From: Chloroflexi bacterium UBA5189
GTDB taxonomy: Bacteria > Chloroflexota > Limnocylindria > Limnocylindrales > CSP1-4
Direction: 5' to 3'
DNA: 14,934 nt
NCBI GenBank assembly: GCA_002413045.1
Contig: DHWF01000030.1
Coordinates: 473 to 15,406 of the forward strand
Shown: in pieces, positions 1 through 7,702 of the stretch
How positions within the stretch are numbered: position 1 is the first letter of the stretch
Layout of the letters: the number at the start of each line of letters is the position of its first letter
Position numbers and translations under genes: made by a program
The notes under the pieces: model-generated
Seen by the model: the letters and a program-made list of their open reading frames with translations, nothing else
Databases searched by the model: none
What the model was told of the DNA's origin: nothing

Positions 1-1
1 C

Positions 2-406
2 CGGGCGGGCCGTGCCAGTGCTGCCGATGCGGTCGCCGCCGGCCGCACGCGCGGCGCCGCGACGCGGGTCGCGACACGCGCCACCGGGGCGGCTCGCACC
101 TCCGGAGCAACGCGGGCCGAGCGAGCCGGGCGCCGCCGCACCCGACCGTCCTCGGTCGGGATCGCCATCGTCGCGATCGTCATCGTGTTCGGTGCCGCGT
201 TCCTGTCGCTGAGCCAGAGCGTCCGCGTCGCGGCCGAGGGCTACGACATCGTTCGACTGGTGTCGGACCACGACCGGCTCGACGCGATCCAGCAGGACCT
301 GCGCTCGGACGTCGACCGGCTGCGCAGCGAACCCGCCATCCGCAAGCAGGCGCTCGATGCCGGCCTCGGCCAGCTCGGGGCGCCCCTCCTCGTCCCCGCC
401 CGCTAG
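2..406 (+). CDS. ftsL: FtsL-like cell division protein (5' end missing)
   Basis: The frame is open from the left edge of the window to the TAG at 404-406, giving 134 visible residues with the start lying outside. Residues 1-51 are rich in Ala, Arg, Gly and Thr and strongly basic. One membrane segment follows at about 52-70 (SVGIAIVAIVIVFGAAFLSL). After it comes a short extracytoplasmic heptad-like stretch with Leu/Ile/Val spacing at about 80-115. This is the bitopic layout of FtsL/DivIC, which recruit and activate the FtsW-FtsI septal synthase. Sequence similarity in this family is weak, so the call rests on topology and on the position directly ahead of ftsI, the normal dcw place for ftsL. 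An in-frame GTG at 185 would start inside the membrane segment and is not credible. ftsI begins 14 bases downstream. A DivIC-like protein is the main alternative. Confidence 0.75.
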   Translation, partial: RAGRASAADAVAAGRTRGAATRVATRATGAARTSGATRAERAGRRRTRPSSVGIAIVAIVIVFGAAFLSLSQSVRVAAEGYDIVRLVSDHDRLDAIQQDLRSDVDRLRSEPAIRKQALDAGLGQLGAPLLVPAR

Positions 407-420
407 CGAGCGAAACGCCG

Positions 421-2241
421 ATGCTTGGTCGAACCGATTCGGGGCGCCGCCTCCTCGTTGTCCTGATCGTGTTCGTGCTCGGCGCCGGCGCCCTCGTCAC
501 GCGGCTCGGCTACTGGCAGGTGGGCCAGCGCGACCAGCTCGTCGCGAGCGCCCGTCGCCAGATCTTCTCGCAGACGACCGTCCCGAGCCGGCGTGGCCAG
601 ATCTTCGACCGAAGCGGGACGGTGGTCCTCGCGGCGAGCGTGACGCGCGACCGGCTGATCGTATCAGCGGAGCACATGTCGGACGCCGACAAGGCGCAGC
701 TCACGAGCTTCCTGACGACCCAGCTGGGGCTGGACGAGGCGGGCGCTGCGGCCATCCAAACGAAGCTCGACACCGGCAGGCCGTATCTCATCCTCGCGAG
801 CGACCTCCTGCCCGAGCAGTCCCAGGCGATCGAGGCGGCCGCTGCCGATGCGGGCATCGGCGGGCTGACCTTCGAATCGGATTCCGCCCGGAGCTACCCG
901 CAGGTAGGCGGCGGGCCGAACAGCACGCTCGCCGCGCAGCTGATCGGGTTCGTCAACCATGACGGCCAGGGCCAGTACGGCGTCGAGCAGTACTACAACG
1001 ACCTGCTCGCGGGCCAGCCAAAGGTCGTCGAGGCGGACAAGGACGCGAACGGCAAGCCGATGCCGGAGACCGAGCGCACCGTGGAGCCGGGCGTGCCGGG
1101 CGAGGACATCCGGCTCACGATCGACGCCGGCCTGCAGCTCGAGATCGAGCAGGAGGTCATGGCCGCCCGTATCGCGAACGGCGCCGCATCCGTCTCCGCT
1201 GTCGTGCTCGATCCCTGGACCGGCGAGGTCTACGCCGAGGCGACCTATCCGTCGTACGACGCGAACGACTACGCAGCCATCGCGAACGACGACCCCGCGC
1301 GGTTCATGGACCCCGTGGTCTCGTCGGTCTACGAGCCGGGCTCGGTGTTCAAGATGCTCACCGTCATCGCCGGCCTGGAGCAGGGCACCACCTCGATGAC
1401 GACGGTCTACAACGACACCGGCCACCTCAAGCTCGCGGGCAACACCCGGATCGGCGACGCGGACGGCCGGGCAATGGGCAAGATGCAGCTCCAGGACGCC
1501 ATCGCCTACTCGCGCAACGTCGTCGCCGCGAAGGTTGCGCTGGGCCTCGCGCCGACCACGCGTGCCGCCTCCGCGATCCTGCACGAGGTCTGGACCCGGC
1601 TCGGGTTCGGGTCGCCGACGGGGATCGACGTCTCCGGCGAGACGCGCGGCCTCGTGAGCGACCCCTCGATCACGACCTGGAACCAGATCGACCTGGCCAA
1701 CGGCGCGTTCGGGCAGGGCGTCGCGGTGACCCAGATCCAGCTCGCCGCGGCCTACGCGGCCATGGTCAACGGCGGCCTGCTCGTCCATCCGCACGTCGTC
1801 GCCGGGTTGGGCGGCCAGGACGTCACGCCGAAACCCCCGACGCAGGTGCTCGACCCGTCATTGAGCCCGGAGCTGGCGGCGCTCATGCAGCACGTGCTGG
1901 CGAGCCCGTGGTACGTCGACCTGTCTCAGGTCCCGGGCTACTGGGTCGGCGGCAAGACCGGCACCGCGCAGGTCTGGGACTCCGTGCACCATCGCTGGGC
2001 GTTCAACCTGTACAACTTCTCGTGCATCGGGTTCATCGGCCGCACGACCGGCCACCCGGATCTCGTCGTCGCAGTCCGCATCGATCAGGCGCGGCCCGGC
2101 CGCAACGCGTTGGGCCAGCTCATCCTGGCGGTGCCCTCGTCCGCGCTGTTCCGGCGCGTCGCCACCGATGCCGAGACGACGCCGGGACTCCTGCCGGTCC
2201 TTGCTCCGGTCGAGCCGACGGCGCCGGCGGCCGAGCGGTGA
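421..2241 (+). CDS. ftsI: Septal peptidoglycan transpeptidase FtsI (class B penicillin-binding protein)
   Basis: This 606-residue protein cross-links stem peptides of new septal peptidoglycan outside the membrane, together with FtsW. A short basic N-terminus leads into one membrane anchor at about 10-28. The class B pedestal region starts near RRGQIFDRSG (57-66). The transpeptidase domain runs from about 228 to 580. The three penicillin-binding motifs are intact: SVFK at 308-311 with the nucleophile Ser308, SRN at 364-366, and KTGT at 512-515. Length is normal for FtsI/PBP2. No PASTA repeats are present, and the tail is short and Pro/Ala-rich. The ATG at 421 has only a weak purine-rich stretch upstream, but it places the membrane anchor properly. 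The stop TGA shares its final A with the ATG of murF (TGATG), which suggests translational coupling. In many dcw clusters murE would come next, but it is absent here. Confidence 0.96.
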   Translation: MLGRTDSGRRLLVVLIVFVLGAGALVTRLGYWQVGQRDQLVASARRQIFSQTTVPSRRGQIFDRSGTVVLAASVTRDRLIVSAEHMSDADKAQLTSFLTTQLGLDEAGAAAIQTKLDTGRPYLILASDLLPEQSQAIEAAAADAGIGGLTFESDSARSYPQVGGGPNSTLAAQLIGFVNHDGQGQYGVEQYYNDLLAGQPKVVEADKDANGKPMPETERTVEPGVPGEDIRLTIDAGLQLEIEQEVMAARIANGAASVSAVVLDPWTGEVYAEATYPSYDANDYAAIANDDPARFMDPVVSSVYEPGSVFKMLTVIAGLEQGTTSMTTVYNDTGHLKLAGNTRIGDADGRAMGKMQLQDAIAYSRNVVAAKVALGLAPTTRAASAILHEVWTRLGFGSPTGIDVSGETRGLVSDPSITTWNQIDLANGAFGQGVAVTQIQLAAAYAAMVNGGLLVHPHVVAGLGGQDVTPKPPTQVLDPSLSPELAALMQHVLASPWYVDLSQVPGYWVGGKTGTAQVWDSVHHRWAFNLYNFSCIGFIGRTTGHPDLVVAVRIDQARPGRNALGQLILAVPSSALFRRVATDAETTPGLLPVLAPVEPTAPAAER

Positions 2242-3776
2242 TGACGGCCGCTCGAAGCGACGGCGACCGGGCGCGACCGGGGCCCTGTGCCACACTTGGC
2301 CGCGTGACCGTCGAGGGGCCGCAGCCGCAGCGCGCCGGCCCTCGAACCGGCGCCGGCGACGCCCCCGCCCTCACCGCCGACGACCTCCGGCGCCTGACCG
2401 GCGGCCGCCTGCTTCGGACCAGCGCCCGCCCGATTCGCGGTGCGGCGGTCGACTCCCGGCTCGTCATCCCGGGCCAGCTGTTCGTCGCGCTGCCCGGCGA
2501 GCGGACCGACGGCCACCAGTACCTCGCGGAGGCGGCGGTCGCCGGCGCCGCGGCGCTCGTCGTGTCGCGACCGGTCCCGGCGACCGTCCTCGATGCGCTC
2601 GGCGACGTCTCCGTGCTCGCGGTGCCCGACGGCCTGGTCGCGCTCGGTGCCATCGCGGCAGGCTGGCGTTCGCGCTTCGACCCCCTCGTCGTCGGCGTGA
2701 CCGGCAGCATCGCCAAGACGTCGACCAAGGAAGCCATCGCGGCGGTCTTCGGGGCTGCCTTTCGAACGCTCCGCAGCGAGGGCAACCAGAACAACGAGAT
2801 CGGCCTGCCGCTGACGCTCCTGCGGCTCGGCCGCGAGCACGGCGCCGCGGTCCTCGAGATGGGCATGTATGCCGGCGGCGACATCGCGGACCTCGCGCGG
2901 ATGGCCAGGCCTCGGATCGGCGTCGTGACGGCGGTCCTCGGCGTCCACCTGAGCCGGATGGGCTCGATCGCGGCCATCGAGAATGCCAAGGCCGAGCTCG
3001 TCGAGGCGCTCCCGTCCGATGGGGTCGCGGTCCTCAACCATGACGACCGGCGCGTCCGGCGGATGGCCGATCGGACGGCGGCCCGGGTCCTCGGCTACGG
3101 GCTGACCGACGGCGCCGACGTCGGGGCGGAGGACATCACCTCAGCGGGGCTCGACGGCATGCGCTTCACGCTCCGGCTACCTGCGGCGCGTGGCGGCCGG
3201 GCGGTGCGCATCCCGGCGCGGATCCCCGGGCTCGGCCGGCTGTCCGTCCACAACGCCCTCGCCGGCGCGGCCGTGGGCCATGCCGCGGGGATGGAGCCGG
3301 CCGTGATCGTGCACGCGCTCGCCGCCGGCTGGTCCGCGCCGCATCGGGGACAGGTCGTGAAGCTCGGCCGGGTCACGCTCATCGACGACGCCTACAACGC
3401 GTCGCCCGCCTCGGTCACCGCGGCGCTCGACCTGCTCGCGGGCCTGCCCGGCCGGCGCGTCGCCGTCCTCGGCGAGATGCTCGAGCTCGGCAAGGGCTCC
3501 GCAACCGGGCACCGCGACGTCGGCACCGCCGCCGCGGCCACGTCCGATCTCCTCGTCGTCGTGGGCCAGGGCGCGAGCGGGATCGCCGGCGGGGCGCGTG
3601 CCGCCGGCCTCGACCCGTCCCGGATCCTCGAGGCCCGCGATCGCGAGGCGGCCGTCGACCTCCTGCGCGGCAGGCTGCGCGACGGCGACGTCGTGCTCGT
3701 CAAGGCGTCCCGCGGCATCGAGCTGGACCTGCTCGTTGACGCGCTGCGCGCCGAGCTCGGCGGCAACGGCCGATGA
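2241..3776 (+). CDS. murF: UDP-MurNAc-tripeptide:D-alanyl-D-alanine ligase MurF
   Basis: MurF is the cytoplasmic ATP-dependent ligase that adds D-Ala-D-Ala to the UDP-MurNAc-tripeptide. With the ATG at 2241 the protein has 511 residues. The family begins in earnest at LTADDLRRLTGG. Recognisable blocks are the ATP loop TGSIAKTSTKE (154-164), GNQNNEIGLPLTLLRL, VLEMGMYAGGDIADLARMA, GVHLSRMGS, IDDAYNASPAS, VAVLGEMLELG and VLVKASRGIELD. The ATP loop has Ala158 where Mur ligases normally have the Gly of GKT, a notable departure. The start is uncertain. The ATG at 2241 overlaps the ftsI stop by one base, whereas a GTG at 2304 would give 490 residues and drop only a low-complexity leader. MurF acts after MurE, which is not found beside it, and uses the product of ddl encoded further down. 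The murF stop is linked to mraY by a tiny bridging frame. Confidence 0.95.
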   Translation: MTAARSDGDRARPGPCATLGRVTVEGPQPQRAGPRTGAGDAPALTADDLRRLTGGRLLRTSARPIRGAAVDSRLVIPGQLFVALPGERTDGHQYLAEAAVAGAAALVVSRPVPATVLDALGDVSVLAVPDGLVALGAIAAGWRSRFDPLVVGVTGSIAKTSTKEAIAAVFGAAFRTLRSEGNQNNEIGLPLTLLRLGREHGAAVLEMGMYAGGDIADLARMARPRIGVVTAVLGVHLSRMGSIAAIENAKAELVEALPSDGVAVLNHDDRRVRRMADRTAARVLGYGLTDGADVGAEDITSAGLDGMRFTLRLPAARGGRAVRIPARIPGLGRLSVHNALAGAAVGHAAGMEPAVIVHALAAGWSAPHRGQVVKLGRVTLIDDAYNASPASVTAALDLLAGLPGRRVAVLGEMLELGKGSATGHRDVGTAAAATSDLLVVVGQGASGIAGGARAAGLDPSRILEARDREAAVDLLRGRLRDGDVVLVKASRGIELDLLVDALRAELGGNGR

Positions 3777-3790
3777 GCCCGCGTCGATGA
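3773..3790 (+). other. Five-codon bridging frame between murF and mraY
   Basis: The ATG at 3773-3775 overlaps the murF stop (ATGA, TGA at 3774-3776). It reads MSPRR and ends at the TGA at 3788-3790, which overlaps the mraY ATG at 3787-3789, again as ATGA. A ribosome finishing murF could in principle pass through this frame to mraY by two steps of termination-reinitiation. The peptide itself is probably meaningless. The arrangement could be chance or the relic of a longer overlap. Confidence 0.3.
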
Positions 3791-4767
3791 GCGTCGAGCT
3801 GATCCAGGGCGTCCTGCTCGCGTTCGCGGTCATCGTGATCCTGATGCCGGCCTATATCCGGTTCCTGCGCTGGCTCGGCATGGGCAAGCGAATCCTGGTC
3901 GAGGGGCCGGAGAGCCACCAGGTCAAGGAGGGCACGCCGACGATGGGCGGCCTGCTCCTGATCGGCGTCGTGCTGGCGCTGTTCTTCTTCCTGCGCGGGT
4001 TCCCGCCCGGCGGGATCATCGCCCCGCTCGCCACGCTGGTCCTGGTCGGCGGCCTCGGCGCCTTCGACGACTACCTGAACGCCAAGACCGGCGAGGGCAT
4101 CAGCGCGCGCCAGAAGATGCTGTGGCTGGTGGTGGTTGCCGTGGTGGCCGCCTACCAGATCCAGGACACCTACGCGATCGATCGGATCGCCGTGCCGTTC
4201 GTCGGGACGGTCATGATCGATCGCTGGGTGTACGTCGCATTCGCGGCCTTCGCGATCATCGGCTCGGCGAACGGCGTCAACCTCACGGATGGGCTCGACG
4301 GCCTCGCCGGCGGGACGCTCGTGTTCGCGTTCGTCGCCTTTGTCCTGGTGGCCCTCCTGAACGAGCCAACCCAGCAGAACCTCGCGGTGCTGTGCGCCCT
4401 GATCGTCGGCGGCCTGCTCGGGTTCCTGTGGTTCAACGTCCACCCGGCCCAGATCTTCATGGGCGATTCCGGGTCGCTGGCCCTCGGCGCGACGCTGGCC
4501 GTCACGGCGCTGATCACCGGCCAGATCCTGATCCTGCCGATCGTCGGCTTCGTGTTCGTGATCGAGACCCTGTCGGTCGTGCTCCAGGTCAGCTACTTCA
4601 AGCTGACCCATGGGCGCCGGATCTTCCGGATGAGCCCGCTCCACTACCACTACGAGCTGGCGGGCTGGGACGAGGAGAAGATCACGCTCCGGTTCTGGAT
4701 CGTCGGGATCATCGCGGGGCTCGTCGGCGTGACGCTCTTCCTCGCCTCGATCAACAAGCTGTCGTGA
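3787..4767 (+). CDS. mraY: Phospho-N-acetylmuramoyl-pentapeptide transferase MraY
   Basis: MraY is a polytopic membrane enzyme that moves phospho-MurNAc-pentapeptide from UDP to undecaprenyl phosphate, making lipid I. The 326 residues have about ten hydrophobic segments, and the length is normal for the family. Conserved cytoplasmic motifs are EGPESHQVKEGTPTMGG (39-55), the metal/substrate pair D94-D95 in FDDY, NLTDGLDGLAGG (165-176), FMGDSGS (224-230) with Asp227, and PLHYHYELAGW (284-294). The last normally reads HHH in the signature, and here the middle His is Tyr287. The ATG at 3787 gives an N-terminus that runs straight into the first membrane helix. There is no clear Shine-Dalgarno, so translation may depend on coupling with murF. 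The downstream stop TGA overlaps a GTG start of murD. MraY uses the MurF product and feeds MurG. Confidence 0.96.
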   Translation: MSVELIQGVLLAFAVIVILMPAYIRFLRWLGMGKRILVEGPESHQVKEGTPTMGGLLLIGVVLALFFFLRGFPPGGIIAPLATLVLVGGLGAFDDYLNAKTGEGISARQKMLWLVVVAVVAAYQIQDTYAIDRIAVPFVGTVMIDRWVYVAFAAFAIIGSANGVNLTDGLDGLAGGTLVFAFVAFVLVALLNEPTQQNLAVLCALIVGGLLGFLWFNVHPAQIFMGDSGSLALGATLAVTALITGQILILPIVGFVFVIETLSVVLQVSYFKLTHGRRIFRMSPLHYHYELAGWDEEKITLRFWIVGIIAGLVGVTLFLASINKLS

Positions 4768-6299
4768 GCGTGATGACCGTCGACCGGCTGATCGACCCGG
4801 CCGAGCTGATGCCGAGCGCCCTGGCCGAGGGTGTCCTGCGCGACCGCCCGATCAGCGTCCTCGGGTTCGCTCGATCGGGGATCGCCCTGGCTCGATTCCT
4901 TGCCGACACGGGCGCCGTCGTCACGGTCTACGACGGGCGGCCCGCTGCCGACCTGGGTCGCGCCATCGAGGCCATCGGCGGCCGGCCGGTCCGGATCCTC
5001 CTCGGCCCTGATGTCGATCCCGACGACGCGCTCGCCGGCGCGAGCCTCGTCGTCGCCTCGCCGTCGATCAACCCGGACTACCCGACGACGGAGCCGCGGC
5101 TCCGGGCCGCGCTCGTCGATCTCGTCGCGCGACGCGCCGGCGGTGACCGGAGCGCGCCGGCGCTGCTGTCCGAGGTCGACCTGTTGCTGCGCCTCTGCCC
5201 TGCGCCGACTGTCGGGATCACGGGCACGAAGGGCAAGACCACCACCTCCGCCCTCACGTACGCCCTGCTCGCGACGGACGCGGCGCATCCGGCGGTCCTG
5301 GGCGGCAACATCGGGGTGCCGCTGGTGGAGCGCCTGCCCGAGCTCACGCCCGAGCACCGCGTCGTGCTCGAGCTATCCGAGCTCCAGCTGCCGACGCTGT
5401 CGCGCGGGACCACGATCGCGGCGTACACGAACGTCACCTCGGATCACCTGGATCGCCACGGCAGCCTCGATGCGTACCGTCGCGTCAAGCGCCACCTCGC
5501 CGAGCTGGTCGACCCGGCCGGGGCGCTCGTGCTCAACCTCGACGATCCCGTCGTCGCCGGCTACGTCGCGGCCACCACGGCGCGCGTGATCCCGTACCGG
5601 CGCGGCGACCTCCCCGCCGGCGGCCTCGGCGTCGACCACGGCTGGATCGTCGCCGACGCACTCGACCGGCTGCCGATCGGTGGCGGGGGAGCGCTGGCCG
5701 GCGGCCGGATCCTCCCGCTCGCCGAGCTCGGCGTGCCGGGCGCGCACAACGTGTCGAACGCGCTGGCCGCCGTCGCCGTCGCACTGCTCCTCGGCATCCA
5801 GCCAGCCGCCATCCGCCGCGCGGCGGCGGCCTTCGCCGGCGTCGAGCATCGGCTGGAGCGCGTCGCGGAGTTCGGCGGCGTGCGCTTCATCAACGACTCA
5901 CAGGGCACCCAGCCGGACGCCGTGATCGCGGCGCTGCGGGCCTTCGACGGCCCGATCGTCCTGATCGCCGGCGGCCGTGACAAGGGTGTCGACCTGTCCG
6001 AGCTCGCCGCGGTTGTCGGCCGCCGCGCCGCTGCCGCGATCCTGATCGGCGAGAGCGGGCCGCGACTCGAGCGACTGTTCCTGGACGCGGGCCTCAAGGT
6101 CACCGAGCGGGCGGGCTCGCTCGAGGCGGCGGTCGAGCGCGCCGCGTCATTGGCGGGCGACGCGGGTCGCCAACGGGGCACCGTCGCGACCGTGCTCCTG
6201 AGCCCGGCCGCCGCGAGCTTCGACATGTTCGAGGACTACGAGGCCCGTGGCCGCGCATTCAAGGCCGCGGTCGCGTCCCTTCGCGGGGCGGCGGGCTGA
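4764..6299 (+). CDS. murD: UDP-MurNAc-L-alanine:D-glutamate ligase MurD
   Basis: MurD adds D-Glu to UDP-MurNAc-L-Ala in the cytoplasm using ATP. From the GTG at 4764 it has 511 residues, a little longer than usual. Segments seen are an N-terminal Rossmann-like UDP-binding domain (ISVLGFARSGIALARFL), the ATP loop GTKGKTTT (154-161), GGNIGVPLV, LELSELQL, NVTSDHLDRHGS, the candidate carbamylated Lys at K242 in YRRVKR, GVPGAHNVSNALAA, EHRLERV, FINDSQGTQPDA, IAGGRDKGVDL with K407, and LLSPAAASFDMF with Ser485. The usual NDSKATNP motif reads NDSQGTQP, so the conserved Lys is Gln380. The GTG was preferred because it overlaps the mraY stop as GTGA, like other junctions here. The ATG at 4773 is the alternative and shortens the protein by three residues. 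The stop overlaps the ftsW ATG by one base. Confidence 0.94.
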   Translation: MSVMTVDRLIDPAELMPSALAEGVLRDRPISVLGFARSGIALARFLADTGAVVTVYDGRPAADLGRAIEAIGGRPVRILLGPDVDPDDALAGASLVVASPSINPDYPTTEPRLRAALVDLVARRAGGDRSAPALLSEVDLLLRLCPAPTVGITGTKGKTTTSALTYALLATDAAHPAVLGGNIGVPLVERLPELTPEHRVVLELSELQLPTLSRGTTIAAYTNVTSDHLDRHGSLDAYRRVKRHLAELVDPAGALVLNLDDPVVAGYVAATTARVIPYRRGDLPAGGLGVDHGWIVADALDRLPIGGGGALAGGRILPLAELGVPGAHNVSNALAAVAVALLLGIQPAAIRRAAAAFAGVEHRLERVAEFGGVRFINDSQGTQPDAVIAALRAFDGPIVLIAGGRDKGVDLSELAAVVGRRAAAAILIGESGPRLERLFLDAGLKVTERAGSLEAAVERAASLAGDAGRQRGTVATVLLSPAAASFDMFEDYEARGRAFKAAVASLRGAAG

Positions 6300-7702
6300 T
6301 GGATTTCGTCGATCGCCTCCCGCTCGGCGGCCGCACCCGCGGGCCTGCGCTGCCGGCACTCCGGCGCGGAGCGAAGGGCACGGCCGGCCGGGCGCGGCCC
6401 ACCGCCGGAACCGAACGGCGCTCCGCAGCAGCCGCGCGGCCCGCCGCTCGCGCATCCGCGGATGTGCTCCGCCGGGAGCGCCACCAGCCGGACTACTCGA
6501 TCCTGCTCGCAGTCGTCGCGCTGTCGGCGATCGGCATCCTCATGGTCCTGTCGTCATCGGCGATGTACGCCTACGTCCAGCAGGACAACACGCTCGGGAT
6601 CGTCGGCCCGCAGATCTTCTGGGGCGCGCTCGGCCTGCTTGCGATGGTGGTGATGATGCGGGTCGACTACCGCTGGCTGCGACTCGTGTCGGTGCCGGGC
6701 TATATCGTTGCGGTCGTCCTGCTGGTCCTGGTGTTCGTGCCGTCGCTCGGTCGCGTCGTGGGCGGATCTGCCCGCTGGCTCGTCATCGGCCCGCTGCCGG
6801 CAGTGCACCCGGCGGAGATTGCCAAGCTCGGGCTGATCGTGTACCTCGCCCACTGGCTGGCCAACAAGGGCAAGCTGATCTCGGGCTTCCGAACCGGCAC
6901 GATCCAATTCCTGCTCATCGCCGTGCCGATCATCGCGCTCGTGTTCAAGGAGCCGGACCTCGGCACGACGGTCGTCATCACGCTGACCGCGTTCACGATG
7001 TTCTTCGTCGCCGGGGCGAGCCTGCGCCAGCTCGGGACGATGGGGGCGATCGGGTTCGTCGGCGTCCTGCTCGTCGGGCTGCGGTCCTACCAACTCGACC
7101 GGATCAAGACCTTCCTCGACCCGTGGGCCGACCCGCTCGGTGCCGGGTTCCACACGATCCAGGGCCTGCTGGCGCTCGGGCTCGGTGGCATCTTCGGGAC
7201 GGGCCTGGGCGAAAGCAAGCTCGCCGGCGGCCTGTACCTGCCGAACGCCTGGAACGACTTCATCTACGCGATCATCGGCGAGGAGTTCGGGTTCGTCGGG
7301 GCCGGGATCGTGATCATCCTGTTCATCCTGCTGGCGTATGCCGGCATCCGCACCGCCCTACGTGCCCCCGACACGTTCGGGGCGCTCCTCGCCGCCGGGA
7401 TCACGGCGTGGCTGTGCTTCCAGGCATTCATCAACATCGCCGTCGTCGTGGCGCTCCTGCCCGTCACCGGCATCACCCTGCCGTTCATCAGCGCCGGCGG
7501 CTCGTCGCTGCTTGTCAGCTTCGCGGCCGCGGGAATCCTGCTGTCCATCTCTCGAGAGACCATCGAGCCCCGCGACCGGGGCCCCAAGCCAGAAGCACGG
7601 AGGACCGATGAGGCTGCTGATCGCGGCAGGGGGCACCGGGGGCCACATCTACCCGGCGCTGGCCGTCGCGACCGCTCTCCGGCGGCGACCCGAACGGACT
7701 GA
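6299..7702 (+). CDS. ftsW: Septal peptidoglycan glycosyltransferase FtsW (SEDS family)
   Basis: FtsW polymerises lipid II at the septum as partner of FtsI. The 467-residue frame has an unusual basic, Ala/Arg/Gly-rich cytoplasmic extension of about 64 residues, then around ten membrane segments between about 65 and 418. SEDS signatures are GGSARWLVIGPLPAVHPAEIAKLG (155-178), FLDPWADPLGAGFHTIQGLLALG (273-295), and GTGLGESKLAGGLYLPNAWNDFIYAIIGEEFGF (300-332). The last carries Asp320, matching the catalytic Asp of the family's extracytoplasmic loop. ITLPFISAGGSSL (392-404) is also present. The start overlaps the murD stop (TGATG). The oddity is the 3' end: the frame runs 95 bases into murG and adds a low-complexity Arg-rich tail. 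The +1-related frame ends at 7609-7611 in a tidy ATGA overlap with murG, so either a true long overlap or a single-base indel near the 3' end is possible. RodA is less likely given the dcw context. Confidence 0.93.
   Translation: MDFVDRLPLGGRTRGPALPALRRGAKGTAGRARPTAGTERRSAAAARPAARASADVLRRERHQPDYSILLAVVALSAIGILMVLSSSAMYAYVQQDNTLGIVGPQIFWGALGLLAMVVMMRVDYRWLRLVSVPGYIVAVVLLVLVFVPSLGRVVGGSARWLVIGPLPAVHPAEIAKLGLIVYLAHWLANKGKLISGFRTGTIQFLLIAVPIIALVFKEPDLGTTVVITLTAFTMFFVAGASLRQLGTMGAIGFVGVLLVGLRSYQLDRIKTFLDPWADPLGAGFHTIQGLLALGLGGIFGTGLGESKLAGGLYLPNAWNDFIYAIIGEEFGFVGAGIVIILFILLAYAGIRTALRAPDTFGALLAAGITAWLCFQAFINIAVVVALLPVTGITLPFISAGGSSLLVSFAAAGILLSISRETIEPRDRGPKPEARRTDEAADRGRGHRGPHLPGAGRRDRSPAATRTD

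Noticed and set aside
185..406. GTG at 185 as the start of the FtsL-like protein
   Set aside because: It would begin in the middle of the membrane segment, and the same frame stays open to the window edge with a typical basic N-terminus.
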